Made by a program: the position numbers and the translations under genes | Shown here: positions 53,589 through 61,991 of the stretch, piece by piece | Numbering within the stretch: position 1 is the stretch's first letter | Layout of the letters: each line of letters begins with the position of its first letter | NCBI GenBank assembly: GCA_963784645.1 | Contig: CAWARY010000003.1 | Span: 174,046-238,045, forward strand | Origin: JBBRVW01 sp963784645 | GTDB lineage: Bacteria > Actinomycetota > Actinomycetes > JACCUZ01 | Direction of reading: 5' to 3' | Length of the DNA: 64,000 nucleotides | Notes under the pieces: generated by a model | Seen by the model: only the letters and a program-made list of their open reading frames with translations | Told to the model about the DNA's origin: nothing | The model's database searches: none

Positions 53589-55997
53589 ATGGACTCTCTC
53601 CGGCCGGACCGGGACGGCGGTTTCGTCTCCCGCCTGATCCTGTTCCTGCTCGTCAGCGTGCTGTGCGGGCTGCTCGTCGCCGGGGTGACCCTGCCGGTGG
53701 TCGGCGGCATGGGCCTCGCCGCCCGCGACAGCGCCGAGGGCTTCGAGTCGCTGCCCAACGAGCTCGAGATCCCCCCGCTGCCCGAGCGGTCGCGGATCCT
53801 GGCGGCCGACGGCTCCCTCATCGCGACCTTCTACGACGAGGACCGCGTCTCGGTGCCGCTCACCGACGTCGCCCAGACGATGCGCCAGGCCGTGGTCGCG
53901 ATCGAGGACTCGCGGTTCTACGACCACGGCGGCATCGACCTGCGCGGCACCCTGCGCGCCCTGGTCAACAACTCCTCCGGCCGCGACGTCCAGGGCGGCT
54001 CGACGCTGACCCAGCAGTACGTCAAGCAGGTGCTGCTCGAGTCGGCCCGCGAGGTCCAGGACCCGAAGGAGCGGGCGGCCGCCGAGAAGGCCGCGACCGA
54101 GCAGTCCTACACCCGCAAGATTCGCGAGCTGCGCTACGCCGTCGCCCTCGAGGACAAGTACTCCAAGCAGCAGATCCTCGAGCGCTACCTCAACATCGCC
54201 TACTTCGGCAACGGAGCGTTCGGCGTCGAGGCCGCCGCGCGGCGCTACTACAGCAGCCACGCCCGCGACCTCACGCTGCCGCAGGCAGCCCTGCTGGCCG
54301 GCATCGTCCAGCAGCCCACCGCGTTCAACCCGATCCTCAACCCCGAGCGCGCCCTCGCCCGCCGCGACATCGTCCTCAACCGGATGGCGCAGGTCGGGGT
54401 GGCGAGCAGCGCGGACGTCGCGGCGGCGAAGGCCACCGAGCTCGACCTGAAGCCCTCCAAGAAGTCCCTTCGCAACGGCTGCAGCGACTCCAACGTGGCG
54501 TTCTTCTGCGACTTCGTCCTCAAGACGATCCAGAACGACAAGGCCTTCGGCGCCACCCGCCAGGAGCGCACCGCGCTGCTGCTGCGCGGCGGCCTCACCA
54601 TCACCACGACGCTGGATCGCGCCGCCCAGAAGAACGCCCAGGACGCGGTGGCGGCGCACGTCAACCCGACCGACAAGGTCGCGGCCGCGCTCGTGTCGGT
54701 GCAGCCCGGCACCGGCCAGATCCGCGCCATGGCGGTCAGCCGCGACTTCGGCAGCCGCAAGAAGAAGGGCGAGATCCAGTTCAACCCGGCCACCGACCGG
54801 GCCTACGGCGGCAGCAGCGGGTTCCAGGCCGGGTCGACCTTCAAGCCGTTCGTGGCCGCGGCCGCCCTCGAGGAGGGCTACCCGTTCAGCTACTCGATCT
54901 ACGCGCCGTACCAGGCGCACATCGGCGACGTTCAGGGCTGCAAGGGCGAGGTCCTCACCGACAAGTGGGACCCCTTCAACGAGACCTCGAGCGAGAACGG
55001 CAACTACACCCTCGAGACGGGCATCGAGGGGTCCATCAACACCTACTTCGCCCAGCTCGAGGAGCGGGTGGGGGTCTGTCGGCCCTGGCAGATCGCCACC
55101 TCGCTCGGCATGAACCGCGCCGACGGCAAGAGGCTCGTCGGCCCGTACAAGACGTTCACGCTCGGCGTCGACGAGGTGTCGCCGCTGTCGATGGCCGAGG
55201 CGTACGCGACCTTCGCGGCCCGCGGCAACCACTGCACCTCGATCGCGATCCTCGAGGTCACCGATCCCTCCGGCAACCGGCTCCCGGTGCCACAGGCCGG
55301 CTGCCAGCAGGTGCTGGACCAGAAGATCGCCGACGGCATCAACGAGCTGCTCCAGGGCGTCATCGAGCGCGGCACCGGCACCCGGGCCGCGATCGGCCGT
55401 CCTGCTGCCGGCAAGACCGGCACCACCAACTCCCGCATCTCGGTGTGGTTCGTCGGCTACACACCGGACCTCTCCACCGCCGTGTGGGCCGGCAACCCGA
55501 GCCCGCCCGCCGGCGGCTACCCCCTCAGCAACGTCGTGATCGGGGGCACCTACTACGGCGACGTCTGCGGTGGCTGCCTGCCGGGGCCGATCTGGCAGCA
55601 GATGATGAGCCGCACCCTGGCCAACACCCCGGTGTCCTCCTTCACCTCGGCGGCCGACGACGTGAAGTCCGGGTCCGCCATCGCCGTGCCGACCGTGACC
55701 GGCAAGAGCGTGGAGCAGGCCAAGTCCATCCTGCGCAAGGCACAGCTCGACCCGGTCGTGAGCAACAACCCGGTCTACGTGACCTACGCGCCCACCGGGA
55801 CGGTCGCCTACAGCTACCCGGGCTCGGACGCCCAGGTCTACCCGGGACAGCGGGTGGTGCTCTACGTCAGCGCCGGCCCGCCGGCGCCGACCCAGCCGAC
55901 CCAACCGACGACGGTTCCGACCCCGGACCAGACTCTGGGGCCGCAGCCCAGCCCCGGCGACACCTGCGGCAACTCCAACCGGCCAGGGTGCCGCTGA
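53589..55997 (+). CDS. ponA: Bifunctional penicillin-binding protein with PASTA domain (PonA2-like)
   Basis: An 802-residue class A PBP for peptidoglycan synthesis. One membrane helix lies at 14-40. The GT51 glycosyltransferase has E106 in EDSRFYDHGG, then GGSTLTQQYVK. The transpeptidase has S416 in GSTFKPF (SxxK), SIN and K609 in GKTGTT (KTG). One PASTA domain (about 695-760, VPTVTGKSVEQAKSIL) and a Pro/Thr-rich tail with two Cys follow. The layout equals PonA2 (Rv3682), next to whiB4 in mycobacteria. Confidence 0.95.
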   Translation: MDSLRPDRDGGFVSRLILFLLVSVLCGLLVAGVTLPVVGGMGLAARDSAEGFESLPNELEIPPLPERSRILAADGSLIATFYDEDRVSVPLTDVAQTMRQAVVAIEDSRFYDHGGIDLRGTLRALVNNSSGRDVQGGSTLTQQYVKQVLLESAREVQDPKERAAAEKAATEQSYTRKIRELRYAVALEDKYSKQQILERYLNIAYFGNGAFGVEAAARRYYSSHARDLTLPQAALLAGIVQQPTAFNPILNPERALARRDIVLNRMAQVGVASSADVAAAKATELDLKPSKKSLRNGCSDSNVAFFCDFVLKTIQNDKAFGATRQERTALLLRGGLTITTTLDRAAQKNAQDAVAAHVNPTDKVAAALVSVQPGTGQIRAMAVSRDFGSRKKKGEIQFNPATDRAYGGSSGFQAGSTFKPFVAAAALEEGYPFSYSIYAPYQAHIGDVQGCKGEVLTDKWDPFNETSSENGNYTLETGIEGSINTYFAQLEERVGVCRPWQIATSLGMNRADGKRLVGPYKTFTLGVDEVSPLSMAEAYATFAARGNHCTSIAILEVTDPSGNRLPVPQAGCQQVLDQKIADGINELLQGVIERGTGTRAAIGRPAAGKTGTTNSRISVWFVGYTPDLSTAVWAGNPSPPAGGYPLSNVVIGGTYYGDVCGGCLPGPIWQQMMSRTLANTPVSSFTSAADDVKSGSAIAVPTVTGKSVEQAKSILRKAQLDPVVSNNPVYVTYAPTGTVAYSYPGSDAQVYPGQRVVLYVSAGPPAPTQPTQPTTVPTPDQTLGPQPSPGDTCGNSNRPGCR

Positions 55998-56000
55998 CGG

Positions 56001-56459
56001 TCAGCCGGCGGTGAGCTGCTTCTTCACCTCGCCGGCCACCCGGCCGCCCTCGGCCTTGCCGGCCGTCCTCGGGCTGACCGCCTTCATCACCTGACCCATC
56101 GCCTGCGGACCGGCCGCGCCGGTCTCGGCGATCGCCGCCGCGACCAGCTCGCGCAGCTCGTCGTCGCCCAGCTGGGCGGGCAGGTACCCGGTGATGACCT
56201 CGCCCTCGGCCCGCTCACGGTCGGCGCGCTCCGGGCGGTTGCCCTGGTCGAACGCCTCGGCGGCCTCGCGGCGCTTCTTGCCCTCGCGGGTCAGCACCGC
56301 GACGACCTCGGCGTCCTCGAGCTCGCGCGCCGACCTACCGGCGACCTCCTCGGTCTTCACCGCCGTGAGGACCATCCGCAGCGTCGCCGAGCGCAGCTCG
56401 TCACGCGCCTTCATCGCGGTGGTGAGGTCCGCCCGTAGCTGGTCCTTCAGTTCGCTCAT
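56001..56459 (-). CDS. GatB/YqeY domain protein
   Basis: A 152-residue stand-alone YqeY protein, homologous to the tail domain of GatB. MSELKDQLRADLTTAMKARDELRSATLRM is the helical N-terminal half, and YLPAQLGDDELRELVAAAI with GQVMKAVSPRTAGKAEGGRV is the C-terminal tRNA-binding-like half. Its function is unproven; it may bind RNA. It is convergent with ponA, the stops being 3 bp apart, and divergent from the phosphoesterase gene. Confidence 0.9.
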   Translation of the reverse strand: MSELKDQLRADLTTAMKARDELRSATLRMVLTAVKTEEVAGRSARELEDAEVVAVLTREGKKRREAAEAFDQGNRPERADRERAEGEVITGYLPAQLGDDELRELVAAAIAETGAAGPQAMGQVMKAVSPRTAGKAEGGRVAGEVKKQLTAG

Positions 56460-56516
56460 GCGGCCATCCTCGCAGCGACCGGAGGACGGTGCCTCCACGT
56501 ATGTCAGCATCGACGG

Positions 56517-57440
56517 GTGCAGCAGCTGCCTCGTCGCGTCACCGTGCCCCTCGGCGTCCTGGCGGGCGGTACGGCGGTGGGCGCGGCCTGCCTGGGGTGG
56601 GCGGCCGGCTACGAGGTGCATGCCTTCCGCCTACGCCGCGTCGAGGTGCCGGTGCTGCCGCCCGGCCAGCGGCCGTTGCGCGTGCTGCACCTGTCGGACC
56701 TGCACCTGACTCCGCACCAGCAGAAGAAGAAGGACTGGGTCCGTGCGCTCGCCGGGCTGGAGCCCGATCTCGTCCTCGACACCGGGGACAACCTCGCCCA
56801 CGTCGAGGCCGTCCCCGAGGCACTCGAGGCCCTTGGCCCGCTGCTCGAGCGTCCGGGTGCCTTCGTCATGGGGTCCAACGACTACTACGCGCCGATCTAC
56901 AAGAACCCGGTCCGCTACCTGCTGCCCAGGCGGCCGGTACGCCTCGGCAAGAAGCGGCTGCCGACCGAGGACCTGCGCGAGGGGCTGCTCGGGGCCGGCT
57001 GGGTCGACCTCGACAACGCCCGGGCCCGCGTGAAGGTCGACCACCGCGAGATCGAGCTGGTCGGCACCGACGACGCGCACATCCGTGCCGACCGCTACCA
57101 CGAGGTCTCCGCGCCGGCCGACCCGTCGGCCGACCTGTCGCTGGGCGTCACGCACGCGCCGTACCGCCGGGTGCTGGACCCGATGGTCGCCGACGGGCTC
57201 GCGATGGTGATCGCCGGCCACACCCACGGCGGGCAGGTGTGCGTCCCCGGCGTCGGGGCGCTGGTGACCAACTGCGACCTGCCGCGCCGGCAGGCAAAGG
57301 GCCTGTCCACCTGGCAGTCGGCCGGGCGCACCGCGTTCCTGCACGTGTCGGCCGGGCTGGGGACCTCGCCGTTCGCGCCCATCCGGTTCGCCTGCCCGCC
57401 CGAGGCCACCCTGCTCACGCTGGTCGCTCGCCCCGGCTGA
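56517..57440 (+). CDS. Membrane-anchored metallophosphoesterase
   Basis: A 307-residue protein. An N-terminal membrane helix (residues 8-30) is followed by the calcineurin-like fold: HLSDLHL (D-x-H), DTGDN (GD), GSNDYY (GN/D-type; Asp replaces the usual His), VTHAPY and AGHTHGGQ. All metal ligands except the altered GNHD are canonical; GSND is usual in this actinobacterial branch (Rv3683 type). The substrate is unknown. GTG 56517. Confidence 0.88.
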   Translation: MQQLPRRVTVPLGVLAGGTAVGAACLGWAAGYEVHAFRLRRVEVPVLPPGQRPLRVLHLSDLHLTPHQQKKKDWVRALAGLEPDLVLDTGDNLAHVEAVPEALEALGPLLERPGAFVMGSNDYYAPIYKNPVRYLLPRRPVRLGKKRLPTEDLREGLLGAGWVDLDNARARVKVDHREIELVGTDDAHIRADRYHEVSAPADPSADLSLGVTHAPYRRVLDPMVADGLAMVIAGHTHGGQVCVPGVGALVTNCDLPRRQAKGLSTWQSAGRTAFLHVSAGLGTSPFAPIRFACPPEATLLTLVARPG

Positions 57441-57455
57441 GCCGGGTCCCGGACG

Positions 57456-57494
57456 CGCGACGGCCGGCCGCCTCACGGGTGACCGGCCGACGCG
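57456..57494. terminator. Terminator-like hairpin between convergent genes
   Basis: CGCGACGGCCGG (57456-57467) and CCGGCCGACGCG (57483-57494) pair at 11 of 12 positions around a 15-nt loop. They lie between the phosphoesterase and LPxTG genes, which face each other. Confidence 0.5.
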
Positions 57495-57502
57495 CCCTGA
57501 TG

Positions 57503-58566
57503 TCAGTCGCCCAGCACCTCGCGCCGGCGTCCGAGGAACACCATCACGAGGACGCCGCCGCCGAGCAGCGCCGTGCCTGTCAGGGCCAGCGCGAGCACGT
57601 CGGCGCCGGTGTGCGGCAGTGCGCCGGCGCTGGAGCTGGTGCCCAGGACCTCGGTGGAGCCGGTGGCGGGCACCGCGGAGCCCTGACCCTGACCGTTCGT
57701 GGTCCCCAGGACGCCGGTACCGCCGGCGGCACCGGGGGCGCCGGGGCTGCCGGCCACACCGGGAGTGCCGGGGGCACCAGGCGTGCCCGGGGTGCCGGGG
57801 GTGCCAGGGGTGCCCGAGCCACCGTTGCCGCCCGAGCCACCGTTGCCGCCCGAGCCACCGTTGCCACCGTTGCCGCCCGAGCCACCTTGCCACCGTTGCC
57901 GCCCGAGCCACCGGTGCCACCGTTGCCACCGTGGCCGCCCGAGCCGCCGTGGCCGCCCGAGCCACCGTTGCCGCCGTTGCCCTCGTGGCCGCCCGAGCCA
58001 CCGTTGCCCTCGTGGCCGCCGTGGCCACCCGAGCCACCGTTGCCCTCGTGGCCGCCCGAGCCATCGTTGCCCTCGTGGCCGCCGTGGCCGCCCGAGCCAC
58101 CGTTGCCCTCGTGGCCGCCGTGGCCGCCCGAGCCACCGTTGCTCTCGTTGCCGCCCGAGCCACCGTTGTTGCCGTTGCCCTCGTGGCCACCATTGCCGCC
58201 GTTGCCCTCGTGGCCACCGGTGCCGCCCGAGCCTCCGTTGCCACCCGAGCCGCCAGTGCCCCCGTTCTTGCCGCGGCAGTGCCCCGGGATCCCCCGACCC
58301 CTGTTGTCGTCCTCGCAGTCGGTGTCGTTGCCGCTGCCGTTGTTGCCGTCCTTGTCGGCGTCGTACCCGCCGGAGCCACCGGGCTTGTCCGGCCCGCCGT
58401 TCGCCATCCCGTCCGGGTCGGACGGCGAGCTGCCCTGCACCTTCGACTGGCTCGCGTTCCCCGCGTCCCGGCCACCGTGGTCCCCTGCGACCGCCGCGAC
58501 GGGCGACAGGACGACGAGCCCCATCACCGCGATGGCGATCGTCACTCGGTGCAACATTCTCTGCAT
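57503..58566 (-). CDS. Gly/Asn/Ser-rich LPxTG surface protein, frameshifted in the repeat region
   Basis: About 354 aa if restored. The signal peptide (residues 1-30, ending VAAVAG) follows ATG 58566, which has AAGGAG upstream. A polar region with two Cys leads into a long GGSGGN/GGHEGN repeat tract (58260-57830), then PGTPGTPGTP, a Thr/Gly spacer and the sorting signal: LPHTG (57605-57619), a hydrophobic helix and GRRRE. As sequenced, the frame slips near 57888: ACC-TTG replaces the recurring ACCGTTG, one G missing. The sequence then runs into an Ala/Pro tail with a stop at 57580. The sorting signal is in the other frame. The sortase at 790 is a candidate anchor enzyme. Confidence 0.8.
57825..58262. 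repeat. GC-rich short tandem repeats encoding GGSGGN / GGHEGN
   Basis: Units of 9 and 18 bp, such as GCCGCCCGAGCCACCGTT and CCCTCGTGGCCGCC, are repeated many times with small changes. The block lies in the LPxTG gene and is prone to slippage and recombination; the frameshift at about 57888 lies in it. Confidence 0.9.
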
Positions 58567-58852
58567 GACCCGGACTCCTTGCGACGGCCCACGAGGGGGC
58601 GGCTTCGATGCTGGGTGCGCCGATGCCACAGTCTCCGAGACCCCAAACTCCCAGGTCACACCCTTGGGGCGGTTGTCACCCGTATCGACGACGCGCTTTC
58701 ACCCGTCGATGATGATCAGTCACGGAGAGTAGGTGCGAGCGGTGACCTCACCTCGCGGTCCCCGACGCCGGCCGCGGGTGCCAGCCGCAGGAGCCGGGCG
58801 GTTCGACTGGTCGGTCACCCGTCCGGGCTCGGCTAGACTTGCCGGGCTCCTC
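58567..58852. other. Intergenic region between LPxTG gene and tRNA-Pro
   Basis: 286 bp with no convincing frame. It contains the LPxTG promoter region (minus) and, at its end, TAGACT (58834-58839), a -10 candidate 13 bp before the tRNA, with TCGGTC 17 bp upstream as a weak -35. Confidence 0.4.
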
Positions 58853-58926
58853 CGGGGTGTAGCGCAGCTTGGTAGCGCGCTGCGTTCGGGACGCAGAGGT
58901 CGTGGGTTCGAATCCCGCCACCCCGA
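58853..58926 (+). tRNA. tRNA-Pro (anticodon CGG)
   Basis: A 74-nt cloverleaf. The acceptor stem is CGGGGTG/CACCCCG with discriminator A. The D-arm is GCGC-AGCTTGGTA-GCGC, the anticodon stem CTGCG/CGCAG has loop TTCGGGA (anticodon CGG), and the T-arm is GTGGG-TTCGAAT-CCCGC. The 3' CCA is not encoded. It reads the CCG proline codon, the main one in such a GC-rich genome. Confidence 0.97.
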
Positions 58927-59112
58927 CAGAGGAACGCCGCCAGCGGCCGGTCATCTCCACGATGGCCGGCCGTTGGCGTACCCGGTTCCAGCCAGTCGCC
59001 GACTGGTGGCGGCCGGCGCGAGCCGGTAGTGCACAGGCAGGGTCAAGGCGGCTCGACCGGATGTCGACACCCCAGGAACAGGACACCACTTCGACCTCCC
59101 GGAGATCCCGAC

Positions 59113-61383
59113 ATGCCCAGGATCCGGCCGAGCGGTCGGCCGGCAGCCGTCCAGTGGCTGCTGCGTGCCGACATCGCGACGCAGGCCCTGTACGTCGTCC
59201 TGCTGGTCGCCGGCACCCGCCTGAACGGGACGCTCCGGGACGCCGTCCTCGCCCAGGTGGCCCTGCTCCTCCCGGCCGCGGTGGCCGCCGCGCGCGGCGT
59301 CACGATCCGCGAGGACCGGGTCTGGAGCTTCTGCTTCGCCGCGGCCGCGCTCAGCTTCGCGCTGGGCAACATCGTCTACCTCGCCTGGGTCGCCCATCAG
59401 GCGGTCGCGCCGTACCCGTCGTACGCCGACGTGGGCTACCTGGGCTTCTTCCCGTTCGCCGTGGCAGGTGTCGCCCTGTCCCTCCGGGCCCGGATGGGCC
59501 GCGTCCGCCGCAGCGTCGCCCTGGACGGCGTGGTGGCGCTGCTGGCGGCCGCCACGGTGGGCGCGTGGGTCGTGACGCCGCTCGCGCACACCTTCGAGGG
59601 CAGCCTCGCCCAGGTCGTCGTCAGCCTGAGCTACCCGGCCGGCGACGTGCTGCTGATGGCCATGGCGGTGGGGGTCCTGGTCGTGGGTGGCCGCCGCGAC
59701 GGGGGGCTCTACGTCTACCTCATCGGCGGCCTCGCGGCATTCGTCGTCGCGGACACGGTCTACGCCTACCGGGTGGCCTTCGGCGCCTACGAGGTCGGGA
59801 CACCGTTGGACGCCCTCTGGGCTCTCGGGCTGGCGCTGGTGGCACACGGCGTCTGGCGGCGGCGGCCGCCACGCAGCCAGCGGCCGGAGGTGGGACTGGG
59901 CTCGCTCTGGGTCGTCGGCCTCGCCGCCCTGGTCGGTCTCGGCGCCCTGACCGTCGGGGTCCACTTCGGTGCCCCCGCAGTGGTGCAGGGGCTCGCGGCG
60001 CTCACCCTGCTGGCTGCGATGGCCCGCACGGTGGAGGCGTTCCTGCGGGTGCGCGACCTGGCCGCGGTCCGCCTCGAGGCGCGCACCGACGAGCTCACCG
60101 GGATCCCGAACCGGCGCGCGTTCTACGAGGAGGCCGAGCTCGCGCTGTCCGCCGCCTCGCCGGAGGCCGTCCTCACCATGGCGCTGCTGGACCTGGACCG
60201 CTTCAAGGAGGTCAACGACTCGCTCGGTCACCACGCCGGCGACCACCTGCTCACCCAGCTGACCGCGCGCCTCGTGGAGGTCCTGGAACCAGGTGAGTTC
60301 CTGGCCCGGCTGGGTGGCGACGAGTTCGCGGTCCTGGCCCCGGGCATCGCCGGTGAGGATGCCGTCGAGACCCTCGGCCGGCGGTTGCGGGCGGTGCTGG
60401 TCGAGTCGTTCCCGCTCGCGGGCCTGGACGTGCACGTGCACGCCAGCATCGGCATCGCGCTCGCGCCGGACCACGCCACCACCCGGTCGGGCCTGATGCG
60501 CTGCGCGGACGAGGCGATGTACGCCGGCAAGCGCATCGGCGTGCCGGTCACGGTCTATGAGGTGCACCAGGCCGAGAACCTCGGATCGAGCCTGCACCTC
60601 GCCGAGGACCTCTACCGCGGCGTCCGCGACGGCCAGCTGCGCGTGCTGTACCAGCCGAAGGTCGACCTGCGCGGGGTGCTGCGCGGCGCCGAGGCCCTCG
60701 TCCGCTGGCAGCACCCGCAGCTCGGCCTGCTCACACCGGACCGCTTCCTCCCGGTGGCGGAGGACCACAAGCTGATGCCGGCGCTCACCCGGGCCGTCCT
60801 CGACACGGCGCTCGCGGACGTGTCGCGCTGGGGCGCCGAGGGGCTCGCCATCGGCGTCGCCGTCAACCTCTCGGCCGCCGACCTGCTCGACGACACCCTC
60901 CCGCCGGCGGTCGCTGACGCCCTGAGCCGGCACCGCGTGCCCGCGCAGCTGCTGACCCTGGAGATCACCGAGACCACCATGATGGCCGACCCCCAGCGCG
61001 CCGAGCAGACGCTCGGGCAGCTGCGGGCGCTGGGGGTCGAGCTGTCCGTCGACGACTACGGGACCGGCCACTGCTCGTTGGCCTACCTCCGGCGGCTGCC
61101 CGTCCAGGAGCTCAAGCTCGACAGGTCCTTCGTGCGCGACGCCGCCCACGACGGTCGCGACTCGGCGATCGTGGAGTCGACGGTGCAGCTCGCCCGGGCG
61201 CTGGGTCTGCGGCTGGTCGCCGAGGGCGTCGAGGACGCCGACTGCGCCGAGCTGCTCGCGGGCCTGGGCGCCGACCTGGCCCAGGGCTGGCACTTCGGCC
61301 GGCCGATGCCGGCGGCCGACCTCCTCGCACACTCTCGCGCCGCGAGCGCCCCCGACCCTGCCGGGGTCCCTGTCCACGGCTGA
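59113..61383 (+). CDS. Membrane GGDEF-EAL cyclic di-GMP protein
   Basis: 756 aa. About nine or ten membrane helices in residues 15-300 form a MASE-like sensor. The GGDEF domain starts RTDELTGIPNRR (near 325), with the active site RLGGDEF near residue 401. No R-x-x-D inhibitory site precedes it (the residues are EPGEF). The EAL domain has intact EALVRW (near 527), the Asn motif NLSAADLL, LEITETTMM and DDYGTGHCSL. Both synthesis and breakdown of c-di-GMP look possible. The ATG at 59113 has CCGGAGA upstream. It is separated from tRNA-Pro by 186 bp. Confidence 0.92.
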   Translation: MPRIRPSGRPAAVQWLLRADIATQALYVVLLVAGTRLNGTLRDAVLAQVALLLPAAVAAARGVTIREDRVWSFCFAAAALSFALGNIVYLAWVAHQAVAPYPSYADVGYLGFFPFAVAGVALSLRARMGRVRRSVALDGVVALLAAATVGAWVVTPLAHTFEGSLAQVVVSLSYPAGDVLLMAMAVGVLVVGGRRDGGLYVYLIGGLAAFVVADTVYAYRVAFGAYEVGTPLDALWALGLALVAHGVWRRRPPRSQRPEVGLGSLWVVGLAALVGLGALTVGVHFGAPAVVQGLAALTLLAAMARTVEAFLRVRDLAAVRLEARTDELTGIPNRRAFYEEAELALSAASPEAVLTMALLDLDRFKEVNDSLGHHAGDHLLTQLTARLVEVLEPGEFLARLGGDEFAVLAPGIAGEDAVETLGRRLRAVLVESFPLAGLDVHVHASIGIALAPDHATTRSGLMRCADEAMYAGKRIGVPVTVYEVHQAENLGSSLHLAEDLYRGVRDGQLRVLYQPKVDLRGVLRGAEALVRWQHPQLGLLTPDRFLPVAEDHKLMPALTRAVLDTALADVSRWGAEGLAIGVAVNLSAADLLDDTLPPAVADALSRHRVPAQLLTLEITETTMMADPQRAEQTLGQLRALGVELSVDDYGTGHCSLAYLRRLPVQELKLDRSFVRDAAHDGRDSAIVESTVQLARALGLRLVAEGVEDADCAELLAGLGADLAQGWHFGRPMPAADLLAHSRAASAPDPAGVPVHG

Positions 61384-61472
61384 GCCGGACGGGCCGTACC
61401 CCTGGACGCATAGCGGGTGGGGGGCTCGTGCGTCAGGGACTATGTGACGCACCGAACGGCGGGAGGCAGTTG

Positions 61473-61991
61473 ATGGACGCGGAGGAGGAACGCAGCTTCC
61501 GTGACTTCGTTGCGGCCCGTGGACCGGCACTGATGCGGCTGGGCTTCCTGCTGACGGGGGGCGACCAGCACGCGGCGGAGGACCTGGTGCAGTCGGCGCT
61601 GAGCAAGGCGGTGCCGCGCTGGTCGCAGGTCGAGACGCCCGAGGCGTACGTCCGGCAGGCGATGTACCGGCACCAGGTGAGCTGGTGGCGCCGGCCGAGC
61701 AACCGTAACGAGCGCGCGTGCGCCGAGCTGCCCGAGTCGCCGGCGCCCGACCAGACCAGCACCGTCGACCTCCGGCTGGCCTTGCGCCAGGCGCTCGCCA
61801 TGCTCACCCACCGCCAGCGCGCGGTCCTGGTGCTGCGCTATCTCGAGGACATGAGCGAGCGCGACGTCGCCGAGGTGCTCGGCGTGACCGTCGGCACCGT
61901 CCGCAGCACCGCCCACCGCTCGCTCGCCGTCCTGCGCGAGCGAACCCCCGCCCTCGCCGACCTGACGCTCCCCGGAGAGGTCTCCCGATGA
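61473..61991 (+). CDS. SigE-family ECF-like RNA polymerase sigma factor
   Basis: A 172-residue group 4 sigma factor. Region 2: FRDFVAARGPALMRLGFLLTGGDQHAAEDLVQSAL. Region 4: LTHRQRAVLVLRYLEDMSERDVAEVLGVTVGTVRS, a helix-turn-helix. This is the SigE-like subgroup common in actinobacteria, starting F.D.V..R...L.R.A..L. GGGAGG lies six bases before ATG 61473. The next gene overlaps it by ATGA, so both are translated together; the downstream product is the likely regulator. Confidence 0.9.
   Translation: MDAEEERSFRDFVAARGPALMRLGFLLTGGDQHAAEDLVQSALSKAVPRWSQVETPEAYVRQAMYRHQVSWWRRPSNRNERACAELPESPAPDQTSTVDLRLALRQALAMLTHRQRAVLVLRYLEDMSERDVAEVLGVTVGTVRSTAHRSLAVLRERTPALADLTLPGEVSR

Noticed and set aside
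57825..58262. CRISPR-like or satellite array
   Set aside because: The repeats are 9-18 bp, contiguous and coding (Gly-rich), with no spacers of constant length and no cas genes.
58951..61530. Minus-strand open frame of 859 codons opposite the GGDEF-EAL gene
   Set aside because: The plus strand carries a complete recognisable protein; the opposite frame is low-complexity.
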